A stretch of DNA of 64,000 bases, taken from contig CM074179.1 of the NCBI GenBank assembly GCA_037179385.1, positions 74,017,719-74,081,718 on the forward strand, in the 5' to 3' direction. Below the pieces are notes generated by a model, which saw only the letters and a list, made by a program, of their open reading frames with translations, had not been told where the DNA came from and did not search any database. The position numbers were made by a program, and so were the translations under genes. Each line of letters begins with the position of its first letter. Position 1 is the first letter of the stretch. The DNA is from Holothuria scabra. Lineage: Eukaryota; Echinodermata; Holothuroidea; Aspidochirotida; Holothuriidae. Below, in pieces: positions 1 through 13,500 of the stretch.

Positions 1-2949
1 GGGAACTGGAGATGTCTGGGTAGATGATCAAAGAAATTATTATAAGACGGAGGGCGGTTGGGGTGGTATCTAAGTTGTGACGTGAAGTTACTCTGTACTA
101 ATATTGGTAAATAACAGAAACGGGTGCTTAAGGATGATCGAGACAAACCACTGCGTTCTATAGTGACTGATGCCTTAAAAGAATAGGCAAAAGCAATTTG
201 GCAGGGACACAGCACATTTGAAAGAACCCAGACACCAAGCTCCAACTTTTCTGAAAGAAAATCTGCCTTGCAGACTTGAAAAAGGGCGAAAAATGTCGCC
301 AATTTTGTACTTGAAAACGAACGAGTCTGTTTCATTAATATTTATGAAGCTTTTCTCAGACGCCATGGATTCACTTTGTTTTGTAGACTATATCACGGAT
401 TTTTGTATAGCAGTCCGTGTATGTGCTGCATTCGCTGTTATGGAAAAGTTGCACTGTGCATGCACCTCAATCGCGACTAGCAGTAACGGATATATACTTT
501 AGGGCTTGGGGTATATTATAACTGCAAGCTTTTCGGTACACAATGTGCCCAAAATAGAAAATGAATTAAGGTGACTTCCTCTCCATAGCTGCAAGTCGTA
601 TCTGCCAAGCTTTTGAAGTTCTGAGTTACGGCTGTTCAAACAACCCTTCAAAATCGCCTGAAAGGAGTTCTTTACAATGCCACATTCTCATTTGGAACCA
701 GCAAGATACAGGGCACGGCTTCATTTTTTTTTTTTTTTTTCATTTTTTCACAAACAAATTGCAGTAATATTCGTGTTATTTGTTGGGAGCACTTTGGTGA
801 GTTGCTTCGAACATGCCCGTATGTGACGGTACTGTTTACACTTGTAAGAAGGTACTAAAACTAAAAGCATAGACTGTTCCAACTATCTTCGTTTACGAAA
901 TTGCACCGTCATCACAATCTAAGCTAGTTGTGCTGTGAGGTATTCGGGTCATGAAAGTGCAAAAGAAACGTTACAAATGTGCAACATTACACTTCATTTG
1001 TAACGAAAGCAATACCGCACAAAGGCTAACGTTAGTGTTTAGCTCAGGCCGAGACTAACGTATCGTACCCACACTCGCACTCTGCCGTATGAGTAATTGC
1101 CAATCTGGCTAGAACGGATCACTCAGAGAAAGTGAAACCATGACGTAATGGCCTCCTCGACCAACTCGAAAATACTTCAAAGTTTTCTTTAAGTTTCCTC
1201 CGAGGTCAAACCATTTTGAACTAATGCTGCTAGAGGACATTGTTTCACAATATTTTCAACGTCCTGAAATAGTTTTCATAAGCTTTTGGACTGTTCGTTT
1301 AAATGTTCAAATAGGTAACGCCCTCCATATCAAAGGAATAAAAGTAAGTCTTTTTGAGCGGAAAGAGTGTCTCTCGGGTAAAGAGAGGGCATTACGTTTT
1401 TAACAATAATTTTCAATATAGAATATATTTTACAAAACTGAGATGTAGGTATGTCATTTCTTTTAAGGGCAGCAATGAAACGGAACGGCTGATCAAGGAA
1501 TTTTTTTTTTTTTTTTTTTTTTTTGCTCCTATCACCGATAACCAGCATATGTTTGGAGATCGATTATTCCAGTGTTTAAGAAAATAACGATTAGGGCGGA
1601 TCAAGCTTCTAACTCACGAAATAGTTTGAAAGGTGAACAACATTTTGGCTAGTGGGAGAACGTGCTTTATGCTAAGGTGGGTGCCACCAGCGGTAGGCGC
1701 AGAACGTACAGAAAACCACAAGGACATCCAAAAATGAACTTTTCCAAGTTTGGGCACTATTAAGACGCTGGGTAATGTTTTTGGTGGGCAAAACTTCTTG
1801 CTCATACATATTGTTTAATATTTTCTCAGGTAATAATTAAAATTAGCTGAACAACACACGTGTAACCATTTCGTGCTTCGCATTTCTTCGTATAGCGGAG
1901 CAATGGTGCTAAAATTTGAATCACACTTTCAACATCGTTAGCACTTACAACACAGGAACCTTGCTTGTTCTGTCTCAACATGAAATCAAGCTCTAGTTTA
2001 ACAAAAGTGTAAAAATACTTCTACGAAGCAGAACAGATGTGTAAGATATTTCTCAAGTTGTACTAGGCGCCAAAAAACAGTATTTAGTGAGATATCAGAA
2101 CCCTGAGCATTTCCTTCAGGTTCAAATACCACCTTATAACTAAGTCTTCGAAAAACTTTAAACCAAACTCCATGAGAAAACATTTCATGGAATACGCGGA
2201 AACTGTTGCACCATCGTAGTTCTCGTCGTACTCCGTGTCAAAAACACGGAATGTATTAGTGCAAACAAGAAACGTCGAGACATATTCGTTTAAATGCACG
2301 GAACCTTTTAAACCTATTTGGGGGTAAACGCGGAACGCGCTGACAAACTAGATTCACCAATCTCTCAAAATTTTAAAGAAGTTGTGTCACTCTGTAACCT
2401 GTAACCTGAGCTACTTAGGCTACTTAGATAAAGTGTTACGGTCGAGTTTCTAACAATTGAATTGATAGTCGAGCCGGCGAGCAACTGTAGACCTGAGATA
2501 GGATGTACCAGTGAGTGTACGTGAACTTCCTAACGTGGCAATTGTTTTAAAAAGGAATATCACAGACCAACATATTCCACAAAATAATTGAAAGATTACT
2601 ACCTACTAATTGCATATACAAATTTAATACAATTCAAGAACATGCAGTTAACTATACGGGGAGAAATGATCTCCAGCTTTCAGGATACGGCAAGAGGTAC
2701 AAACCCACATTATTGATAAATGGATTTGGCCCCGCAAAACGTATTAAAGTATTGGAAATGGACCAACTGTGTTATTATTATTGAACCCATTTGTTGGGTA
2801 CATACAGTTTCTTCAAATAGTCTGATAAAGTATTACCCAACAATTTATTGATGACTTTACATAGTTCTGTTGGTGAATTTCCTTATTTGTTGGAATGTTG
2901 ATATTTAGACCAAAGCTGGTTGAAAATTTGGGTACTTTTTACCTCCACG

Positions 2950-3060
2950 GAGAACGTAATTTAAAAATTGGGTTGGATTCACTGATGCACATAAACTGAA
3001 TTTTCTTTATGACAGTGAGAGGAAAATGCCCAAACATTTCCTATATTGTGTGTCTAAAGA
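2950..3060 (+). repeat. Dispersed repeat, copy 1
   Basis: Similar to 7895-8005: shared GAGAACGTAATT, AAATTGGGTT, ACATAAACTGAATT and TTCCCAAACAT-type blocks in the same order. About three quarters identical by eye. Family unknown. Confidence 0.6.
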
Positions 3061-6000
3061 GGTTAACATTCCCATGTGTATCACATTGCACTTTGGAAAT
3101 GGGATTGGAACTGTCACATTTTAGCAGGAATTGCCTAGGCTGGCAGTGAAACACGGGAGTGAAATGGTGTTTCTTTTAATTTGTTCTAATTTTCTGAACT
3201 TTCGGTTTGCCCCATGTTCGGTTTTTCATGATATTCAGAGGGGGGTTGGAGCCTGTAGTAATCACGTGTAACAGATTGAGAGGGTCATTTTGGTACATAA
3301 GGACTCACTAAATAAGTGCCGAATGATGAGAAAGTGTGTGAGGTTTCTTTTAAACGTAAAAACAGTATTCATGATATATATATAAAAAAAACTTGATTAT
3401 CAATGGTGATAATTTCACTCTTGCAGTTGAATACACTTTTAGAATACACAATTCAAATTTAGTGTAATTGATTTAACCAGAAGTCTTTCACTTTTCAAAA
3501 AGAGCGCCACTGTCTTTGGAACTAGATACAGGGTCCACACCGAGCGAGTGTAGCTTTCACTAAAACGTTAGCATCGCAAGGTGGCTGAGCAACCACGTAG
3601 ATCAATAAAATTTTCCGCTTAAGGGTTAATTAGATGCGCATCATACTACGAAGGTGCAAACCCATGTGGCAGGAAAAACTTCTGAGTACACACAACTTTT
3701 GGGGTCCGAATTATTTTCCTGTTCACCTGTGGGTACTATAAAGGCAGATTAGTCTTAAGAATTTGTGACTTACCAAGGTGAACCCTCGTTGAGTTTTCTG
3801 CCTTTGTTTCAAACGAGAGAGAAAAACCATCAATCCATACCGTCACTATTGTAACGTAGATTACCACTTTTGTATACTGTACACCGAGATCATCTCGCCA
3901 AAGCTCTCTCAAAATATAAATCTTTCGTGTTTCCTTCCTTGAAGTTGTTCTAAATGGGGACTGGTTGGGAAGCGTAAGGTAATCATGTTAAAGATTCCTC
4001 GAAATGGCATTAGACTTCCATTTCCTTTTTTGCTTGTAATATTGAGAAATGTAAGCACAGGCCACATATACTTTTCTGGTTGATTCTGAATTCGTGACAC
4101 ACGTTGAATCAACCCTTCCTTGCTTTGGATGTTTACATAAATTTCAAGACATTTACTTTTTAAATGAAATGTTTATACAGTGAATAAACATTCCATAGTT
4201 ATTAATATGCATGCAAATCGGTTACATTTCATACGTCATAAGATTACATGATACATTCATCTAAGTGCAGCATATCTGTTTTAGTATTTTATGAAAGCTT
4301 AAGAAACTCTCCCGTTCGAAAAAGCTTTCTTATGCACTGACGCTATAGTACTGCGTCCTTTTTACCTGTTGTGCTAAAAAACCGATGAGCACTTCCTACA
4401 TCATAGCAACCTGAGTTATGGGGGAAAAATTATCTCCAAAAAGGTATACAGATATTTTTAAATATAATTTTCGACCTAAAATGAGCCATATCCGACGATT
4501 CGCCAGATGCCATTACAGCATTACAGTCTCAAGATTGTCCTTAAGTACGTGGTTTGCAGTTGAAATCTGCCCGGCGACCATTGAGATCAGTTGTCGACAA
4601 TCAGGTGAGAAAAAAAAAAATTATGCTGGGTGGAATTTTGTTGCTTCATAGTTTTATTGCCATCGGAGGACCGCAGGTGAACCACCAAGCTTTCCCTAAC
4701 GGGCCTTTGAATTAGCCAAAGGCAGTCCATTTATGGGACCAATTTGCTGATAAGGTTCATGTCCTAATACCATACACTTGTTGAGTTTGAAAGAAGTGAT
4801 TCGAATAACATCCATGTACATATGCATTTTACTCGAAAATGGTATTTGTATAAGGGCTACCTTCCGATATCGCCGAGAAGTAGCCAAAATGACTAACTCG
4901 TTGCTTTTATTTTCATTCCGGCAGTAGTTCTTGCCAAATATGTTAAGCGCAAAAGATCATGTCAAAAGAAATTATATCGCGTAACAAAGGTTTTGATTGG
5001 TCTTTAAAAAGTATTTTTACTTTCTAGAACACACTATCAGGAAATGCAACATTAAACGGTAAAAAAACAAACCTTTTCTTATAAAAAAAAAAAAAACTCA
5101 GCCAGGGAAACGTGATGTGAAACTCATTATGTGAAACTCATTATTCATTAAACTGTGCCTTTAAAGGAAATACAGAGTCAATAAATTGGCTAAAATTTCA
5201 TCCCAATAATTAATGGGAAGGTAAATGAAGTGTAAGAAAATTTCATTCGCCACCTTGTTGTTAAAATAACAAAAAATACATTAATCACCAGGCAACTTGC
5301 GCTTTCAACAGCACGTCAACACGAAAACAAATGAATACATGATTCTGAAGTAAAGTTTAATTTTAATGCAGGGGTCTGACGGAACAGAGCCGATAGCAAG
5401 GAAGCATTCTGAGTTCACGTCAGTACTACTACTCAACATTTGTATACCTTAACATTTCAACATTTGTCAACATCGTTACATATCTTCCCGACATTTTTTC
5501 TCACTTGATGCCTTACAACACTTCAGGCAGAAAAAGAGGAGTGAAGAAATCTGTAACAGGGACCGTTAAATATAAATTAGTGCCATGGTTACACGCTAGC
5601 CTTATTACGACGACAGTTGCTTCAGAATTTTTCAACCACATATTAAACAGGTATTTTGACGGGGACCCTGCATTGGAATCAATAATCAAATGCAGTTGGA
5701 AGTCTCACAAGCATAAACAAAGATAACGAAATCAATTGGTCTGCCTGTTGAAGCCAGAAATCCTCCTGCTCGCTGATCGCCGAAAGCAGAGGATTACAAG
5801 GTGACCGTTTTAATTAATTTCTGTTGGTAAACTTCAAAGCAATTTCCGACCGCATGTCACATTTTGAGGAATAATTGCAATTCATGCACAATTATTTTAG
5901 GCAATTGTGGGAACATCGTGGCTTATCATAAAATGATTTGGTTAAATTTCAAAAGAATTCTTTAAAGAAATCTAAAAAATTACAAAGTTCTGAAAAGCAA

Positions 6001-7244
6001 CCGTGACTTTGAAATAATTATCATGATCATTATGTAAAACTACCTATTCATACAGTTCGACGATGCAATTTAAGAATCCCGCTTTTTGTTTACAGCGTAA
6101 TTGATCCTCAATCTTCTTTCTGCTTGTTATATTATTGAAAACCAAAATTTCTGCTCAGACTTCAATGATCGAACCAAAATTGTAATCAAACAGTCAGATA
6201 ATCCGACATGCTCTTCGATACAGGAATTTTAAACATAACTTAGACTTAAAACTCCAATACCGTGTACTCTTAGCAGTAAAACAAAAACGTTTAAACCTTT
6301 AAAGTACAGTTGTAGAATGATTAAGGCTTATCCGACGACTGGAAGAGCATCCAAAATTCAAATTCTTTGGTTTTAATTTCAGTTCGGAAGTATTCTCACA
6401 CGTCGTCTAAAACAAAAACGAAATAAATTTTTTGTAAGCAAGTACATCTTTTCATAAGGAAAAGGCTGGCTTGAATGGTAGTTGAAAAGTAAGTTTCACT
6501 TTCTAGACGGCCCTTACGTTAATCACGGAAATAAGCAGTACAGCCGTACACATTGCCATATCGGAGAAATCCAAGTGGTTAAGCTGACTTGGAAGTGGAT
6601 TGCTGGAGACTTTGCCTTATTCAAATATAAGATTGAATGAGTACATTGAAAAAAGAGTTCAATTCCTTGGATTGAAGGGAAGGGTTGGTTGCCAAAGGCT
6701 GATGTCGCTGATAACCATCTACCATATGGTTACATATTGATGATTCGTTAGCGAACATAGTAAGGAAAATTCACATATGAATCAATTTTAACTGAAGTGT
6801 AGTTTCTTAACTCCCCATAAAGAACAACTACCAAAAGCTAAAATGAAATGATAGTACTAAAACGATGATCTTCCTTGCCTTCAATTATCTCTATTTACTT
6901 TACATCGGTATCTCTATTTAGCAAAGGGTTTTGTCTGTGTTTACAAATTAAAGGTACTTTCGTTTTGAACTTGAAGTAAAGCTATAAGGAAGAAAATCTT
7001 CAGATTTGAACATCTCAGCATAACCTTTCGCTTGAGAGAAAAACAACCATTTGTAATTTGAACTATTTCAGGTTTAGAGTGTCTAATTGCAATTGTTTTC
7101 ATGGAAATTTTTTATGTGTAAGGAGATTACTATTAAAGTAACAGCAAAAAGATACAAAAGCAATGTATTTTCAATTACTCTGAGTTTTAGGCACGTTCAG
7201 ACATGGAATTCTACAAGTGGGCAAGCTTTCGATATCATATGTGG

Positions 7245-7640
7245 GCCATACCTTTTCCAGATATGGATTTATATCCTTAGGTAAAAACAATGCAGATGTA
7301 ACCAAGTTTAAGCCAGAACTCCAGATTTCAACCTAATAGGACCAGAAAAAGTTTCATCTGGATCAAATCGTTATTCGGAAGATATAAAATTTTATCTGGA
7401 CCAGATTATTGTCCTAAGAGCATTCACAGAGTATACTTCCATAAACAGCCCATATCTGCACAAAGATGAAATTTGTCAGGCCAGATAAAAAGTTGAGCAG
7501 ATATTACCTGGTTGTCAAGATCAGACCTAAACCGTTAAATGCCAAACAAAGTCTTTAAAAGGCATTCATAATTGTTTTCGTGGACCATATCTGATTAAGT
7601 TTTGAATCATAGTAAGGATAAACAATCTGCACATCTGATG
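7245..7640. repeat. Degenerate CCAGAT / ATCTGG word cluster
   Basis: At least ten CCAGAT-like words in both orientations, including the palindromic ATCTGGACCAGAT. It resembles the word arrays at the ends of larger elements elsewhere in the window, but no terminal inverted repeats were found. Confidence 0.35.
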
Positions 7641-7894
7641 AAGACAGTAAAAATTTTGTTTATTCTTTGGAACAAATTCTAGTGGAACAAAGTTCTAAAC
7701 AAGGACGGGAACTGTCACAAGCACGACCATTTACAATAACTATTAACATACACCACGACAACACCTAATTTACACAGGCGGACATGGTAATGGTAACTCC
7801 CCAGCGCAGCAAACTATTAGCATTCACGCGGGCGTTATCACGAAAATCCCTGTGTCAGGTCATTGAATGCCACAGAAATAGATTTAAGATCCCC

Positions 7895-8005
7895 ATGAAG
7901 AACGTTAATTCAAAATTGGGTTCGATTGACTTATGTACATAAATTGAATTATAAATAAAGTAACAGGAAGATTCCCAAACATGTTCAGTTTTATGTGTTA
8001 ATAGT
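7895..8005 (+). repeat. Dispersed repeat, copy 2
   Basis: Same order of blocks as 2950-3060. It is followed by its own direct repeat at 8022-8285. Confidence 0.6.
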
Positions 8006-8021
8006 GTTGTGTTCTCCTACT

Positions 8022-8285
8022 TGATTACGTATTTCACAATCATTGTTGTAGACTGCGAAGTGCATGCATATTTTGCTTTCAAATTCCTTAATCATGGATT
8101 GACTTATGAACATAGTTTCAATTTTCTTTTTGAGGGTGACTGTAAACAAATGCCGAAAAATTACCTATCTAATGTAATAATACTGATATGTCCTTCTAGC
8201 TTTAAACTTCATAACGTATTTTACTATAATGGTTGTGAACTGCGAGTGTATAATTTGCTTTCTACTTCCTAAATCATGAAGACAT
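8022..8285 (+). repeat. Direct repeat of about 80 bp, two copies
   Basis: 8022-8105 and 8205-8285 share ACGTATTT, TGACTGCGA-like, TTTGCTTTC and TTCCTTAATCATG-type blocks about 182 bp apart. No function seen. Confidence 0.5.
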
Positions 8286-10206
8286 GTAGATTTAGATACA
8301 AGTTCCGACCAATTCTCCCAACCTTTTTCATAAGTTTCCTAAGCATACATTGGTATAAACAAATGTCTAGGAAGTTTATGATACGTCTGAAATCGAAACA
8401 AGCAAAATCCAAGTAAAACCACATCGAAAAAATAATAATCATAATAAATAAATTAAAAAAAAAATAAACAAATGAATAAAAAATGAATAAAATGCCATTA
8501 ACACTTAGCAGTCAAGCTATATCGGCTTGATATAACCATAAATAAACTTTATTTGAATATCTGGAAAACTATTTTATCAAGAAAATCTGGTTTTTATGTG
8601 GCCATATATACAGGTATTCTTGATCGATTATGTTTTCCTTTCGTTGTGCTATCAGCTGTCTTAATACACCTTTTCAAACCTTAATTGTGAATAAGAAATT
8701 CTTTTGATGCTGAAAATATTTAGAGTATTCAATACAATTTTTACGAGGAAACTTTTATGTCTAATAACATTTTTCTTACAAGATGTATGAAGGCTTAGTG
8801 TTAGAACACTTAGCTGATATTCAGGGAGCTGTCCTAATTGTTCGCTGTTATATTGTACAAGTACACGTCTCGTCATTGGATAGAAAGGCTAATGTTTAAT
8901 AGTGGTGAAAGTGTTTAAGTGATGGTTCATGTACATATATCTCCATTTTGTGTTGGTCTAACTTAAAACTGCATTACACTGTAGTATTTTCAACATCACT
9001 ACTAACTTCCTGAGGTATCGTTTTCCTTGAGCTTGTACGCACGATTGCAACGTGAAACTTGTATGACCCTGCGAATATATCAAGGTAGCAATAAGCTGCA
9101 CTGCAAAGTGCTTGTATCTGCAGATCTTCGCTTTTCCCGTCAATTGCACAGTCAATGCAACTTAATAATGTTGTAGAGGTGACCATTCACTGGCCTGACT
9201 GTTCATAAGGAATAAAATAAAGGAAAATGCGCATATTAAAAGTACTATAGCGATACGTACGTTCTGTACAATAAGAATGAAAGGAAAGTGGAAAATCATG
9301 GGTGAATTAAGGAAATGATAAACAAGTAGCGTGGGAAGGAATGGTGACGAGGAGGGGAACAAGACTTAATTTGAATTCCCTCAACAGAAGATGCGGATGG
9401 CTAAGCAGTTAAGACATCACCCAGAAAGTGGATTAATTTTTTCGACTAGTCTCAGTGGCTCACGGGACATGCATGAGAACGTTGTTCCTAGAAATGCTCA
9501 GTGGACCGCCATTTCACGTCCCTACCCGACGGACATGAATGTATCCCCAGTCTTTCGCCACTTTCCCCAAAGGCTGGATGGAGTAGAAGTTACTTTGCAC
9601 CGCTGCACAACAGCTAAACTGAAAAAGTGACAAGCTTTCTGAATCCGACAATGTCCTACGTCAGAAAACTTCCTGAAACGGGCAAGCAAATGCCCAATTT
9701 AATAATTCGATAAATTTAAATCCCTCAACATCACTGTGAACAGCTGGATGAAGAAGCTACTTTTTAGACCCTGGAAAATTTCCAAGTGGTTCCACAAGTA
9801 TTAAATCTAGAGACCCTACCTTGCAAGGCAGTTCACTCAACTACCGAGCCAACTCCACCCTCCAATATGATAGTGAAAAGAATCCTGAATCTTTAAGGTG
9901 GGCTTGATAGGGGTGCGGGTTGGTTCAGTTCCCTTGACACAATGTGACTTTAGCATGTTATACAGTGAAATCACAATTCTCGGAATAGACCATGGCAAGA
10001 TTTGCTGTCTGAAAAGAGTGAATGGTAAATCGGTCAAAAGATAAGCAACCAAGTTTTACCCTCTGAATCTCTGTACAAAGTATTTGTTTAATTGCATTTA
10101 AGACAGGGAAATAATGCATCTTCACATCCAATTGAAATGAAATTGGATAAGCTTTACACACCGCGGTTTCCATGGCTCTTGTGTCATAATCTTATGAAAG
10201 GGCAAG

Positions 10207-10385
10207 TACTCGGTTAGTTAATTAGTTAGATAGTAAGCTAGCTAGTTAGTTAGTTAGTGAGTTAGTTAGTTAGTGAGTAAGTTAGTTAGTTATTTAGTGA
10301 GTGAGTGAGCAAGCGAGCGAGCGAGCGAGCGAGTTAGTTAATTAGTCAGTCAGTCAGTCAGTCAGTCAGTCAGTCAGTCAGTTAG
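10207..10385. repeat. (GTTA)n, (GAGC)n and (GTCA)n compound microsatellite
   Basis: A 180-bp run of related tetranucleotides. It ends at the SINE 3' end, so on the minus strand it forms the SINE tail (CTGA)n(CTAA)n. Confidence 0.95.
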
Positions 10386-10390
10386 ATGGA

Positions 10391-10580
10391 GATTTACGGC
10401 CCAGCTTCCAATCTATTGGTTCAAGTCGAGCCGGCCACGGCCTTTTTTCCAGTTGTGGCTGACTGGCTTCTTTTCCCTACTCCGTTGCTTTTACGGATCA
10501 TCACGCAGTACGTCAGTAGGTTTCAATTTTGAAGTCTTTGCTATGAATCGATCTGGGCTAGTACTAGGAGGGGGAGAATA
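10391..10580 (-). mobile_element. tRNA-derived SINE, family A
   Basis: On the minus strand it carries GGAGTAGGGAAAAGAAGCC, GGCCGGCTCGACTTGAACC and GCTGGGCCGTAAATC. The tRNA-like head is decayed (AGCCCAGATCGATTCATAGC). The apparent ORFs here are shadows of the repeat. Confidence 0.75.
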
Positions 10581-10599
10581 TAAACTGTGGGAGAAACTA

Positions 10600-13500
10600 C
10601 GTTTCAGTTTTGCCATGGATATGAGGATGAACATGTTAACGTTTCTACAGAAAAGAGGGGCTTGGATTTGATTTTTCTTCCGATGCACTACAAATCTACT
10701 CAGGAAATAAAGGTGTTGTTCTACGTTTTTGATATATTTTAGACTCCAATCCTTATCAAAATATACATTTCTCATATTAATTTGAGGTAAGTGATGTTTT
10801 GGGATCACAAGGAAGGCCGTCATATGGCTGTATTGCCGTTTCGGTGTAATGATGTATTAAAATCTGCCCTTATTTTCATATGGGTTGGTTGGGTTTAAAT
10901 TTATGGTTAGTGCATACCGTAGTACTTTGTTGCTCTAGTACTTGAAATAAAAATACCATGTTTGCAATGATCGGAAACAGCAAAATCATTCTTTTCTTCT
11001 AAAATATCAGCATTGTGTATGATCCCACAGTATATCCACAAATCCGTGTTTGGCATTTCCCAGTCAAGGTATCTAGATATCACTCTTCATGTTTGCATGC
11101 GTTTTATGGAGAATTTTATCTTATTTCAAGACTTCATGATCTCCTCTCTTTGCCTATTTTTGTCGGCAAAAGAAGGATATCACAGTAGGTCTTTCAGCAC
11201 CATTTGTAATGCCCTATCAGACCTGGACCTAACATAAACTACTTAAGAATGGTATTCAAAAGACAATCAAATCAGTTTACAGTTTCAATCAACCATCATT
11301 CAATAAGGCGGTTTATCGAATCAGTACAACAGTGGGGACATTGGGGTACTCATTCACCTTTGTAGATGATCAGGAAAATAAGTCCAAACAAACCACTAGC
11401 GTGACTTTTTCATCTTCATATCTATGGAGAGGTTTGATGAAGGTTTTATGATTCTCAATGCACTTTATTTACTAACCCTTTCCTTACTAGTTCCACTCTT
11501 AAAATGATCATACACCTGCCTTGGGAACAGAATATCTCACCTGAGATAACTGAACGGAACAAATCAAGTCTAGATTTTTAAGGCGTGTAAAAGTGTCTAT
11601 TTAATTTGGTTTTAATTTGAAGAAGGAATGCATCATTTCAAACATCAAAACTTTTCAAATACTTTTTCATTTTTAGTCTGACTTCCTGCAGAGTTCTATA
11701 CTCATGATGGCTCATTAATTCCTTTAGGATAACGAACTTATTGGGGGCTATTCTGTGACTCTCACTCCAAGATATGCTAAAAATAACATTACTCCCAGGG
11801 GACATCTGTGAGATTTTTGGACACTCCCACCAAAACTTAGGCCTCAGTGAAGTCCTCACTGCTTAGGCGTTCATGAATAATGACGGAACTCACAGTGAGC
11901 CCGGCTCCCCTCTCACATCACAATCTTTCTGTACCCACCTGTTTATCATTCCCTGAATCCGTAATGTAAACCTGTAATAATATGACAAAAACAGTAATCT
12001 CAGACTTCACATTACATATCATTTCACTCTCTGGTTTAACATCCTTTTTATAACCTGTAATGCTTGTAACTCTAAATTGCGGTTAGAACTTCATTTCCAG
12101 TTGAATATTAAGGGCATTTTGGTAGGAAAGGTGTTCAATTAGTTCCCCTCCTGGTGCAGCTGTGAATTTGGTTATTATGTGCCGATATTTATATACCGTA
12201 TACAGTAATTTGGTGTTATTCATTGCATGTATCGTGTGCATCTTGTACAACATATGAAATATCACCGTCGATCTTTTATATCCATTTTATGTCTAATGCT
12301 AATGCACTTGCAGGAGCCTTGCAGAAGGAAATTCACAGCGTGCCATGTACTTTTAAAATTGAGGCAACATTCCTCTTCAATGGTATTATTAAGCTCTAAC
12401 AAAAAGATGAATTCAGACGCTACAAGATCGTGTCATGGTTAACCATTAGAAGATATATATTAATGTTAAATAAATCCAGCCGTTACCATTATGCTTTCGT
12501 AAAGGAAGTATGCCTGTGTAACCTAGCTATATGCTTAAGCAATTACAGTGCTTTTGTAACATTTCGAAGCTTAATTAACAGAAAGTGAAAATAATTGTCT
12601 CGGAAATATAAGGGTTTTCTTTCCTGAGCGTAATACTTCCTTCTTAATAATTTTTATTCTGTTTAAGAAATGCGCCATCCCAATGTGAGACAAATAATTT
12701 CAAAGAAAAATTTGGTCGACTTCTTACATAACACATTACATCAAGTAAAAAAAAAATGGCATGATCGTTAGAGGTATAAAACTAAATCATTGCCGTTCTT
12801 TTGGAACCGATGAAACTATGTCTTTTGCACAATCTTTCCAACATTATTAGATTTCTAAGCACTGGGGACATGCGTGATGACCCCAATGCATTAGCAGCCC
12901 CTGTTGGCTGGGGGTTGCAGAATATGCCCGCGGTATTTCCCGCATGTCTTAAGAGACAAGTAAAAGGAAACTAAATTTGAACTTCAACCGAACTGGAAAA
13001 TAAATTGAAACTTTCAACTTTTTATTAGTTGACTGACACCACATAATACATTTACGTTGTGTTGGAGTAGATGTCAGCTGCAAGACGGGCTCTCTGGGAT
13101 CCGCGGCCTATGCCCTAAAAGCAAATGTTATTTATCCATGAGTAAAAGACTACGTCTTCGACAAAGTTTACTCTTCGTAAGAAGATGAATGGTATACAGG
13201 TATAGAAATCTGCAGGAGTCTAGAAGCAAACCCTGGGTAAACCAACTGCAAGTTGAAGTTCTGTATCATGAGTTTGATAAATTTTAACCATTGAAGTGAT
13301 ACATCCTTATATCAAGTTCAAATGAAATTGGGTTTAGACATATTAAAAACACCTCAAAAGTACTTTTTCGGCATAATTACTTCCTCTATGATATCTAATT
13401 TTTGAAGTTTGGAAGATGACTTTTGTACAATCATTTTAAAGTGGTACTAGTTCCCAGAATGAATCTATGTGCAGTGCGTGGGTAACCCTTCCATAGATAT

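Larger units (their letters stand above)
1..10190. other. Intergenic region, no gene recognised
   Basis: Short ORFs only, none with a domain I recognise. It holds T runs (728-740, 1501-1524), A runs (4610-4620, 5083-5095), an A-rich patch (8436-8496), and the repeats listed separately at 2950-3060 with 7895-8005, 7245-7640 and 8022-8285. Confidence 0.6.

Noticed and set aside
1127..1140. ISRE-like GAGAAAGTGAAACC
   Set aside because: One mismatch and no gene nearby; not reported as regulatory.
10491..10823. 110-codon minus-strand frame
   Set aside because: Overlaps the SINE copy and its flank; the peptide has no domain.
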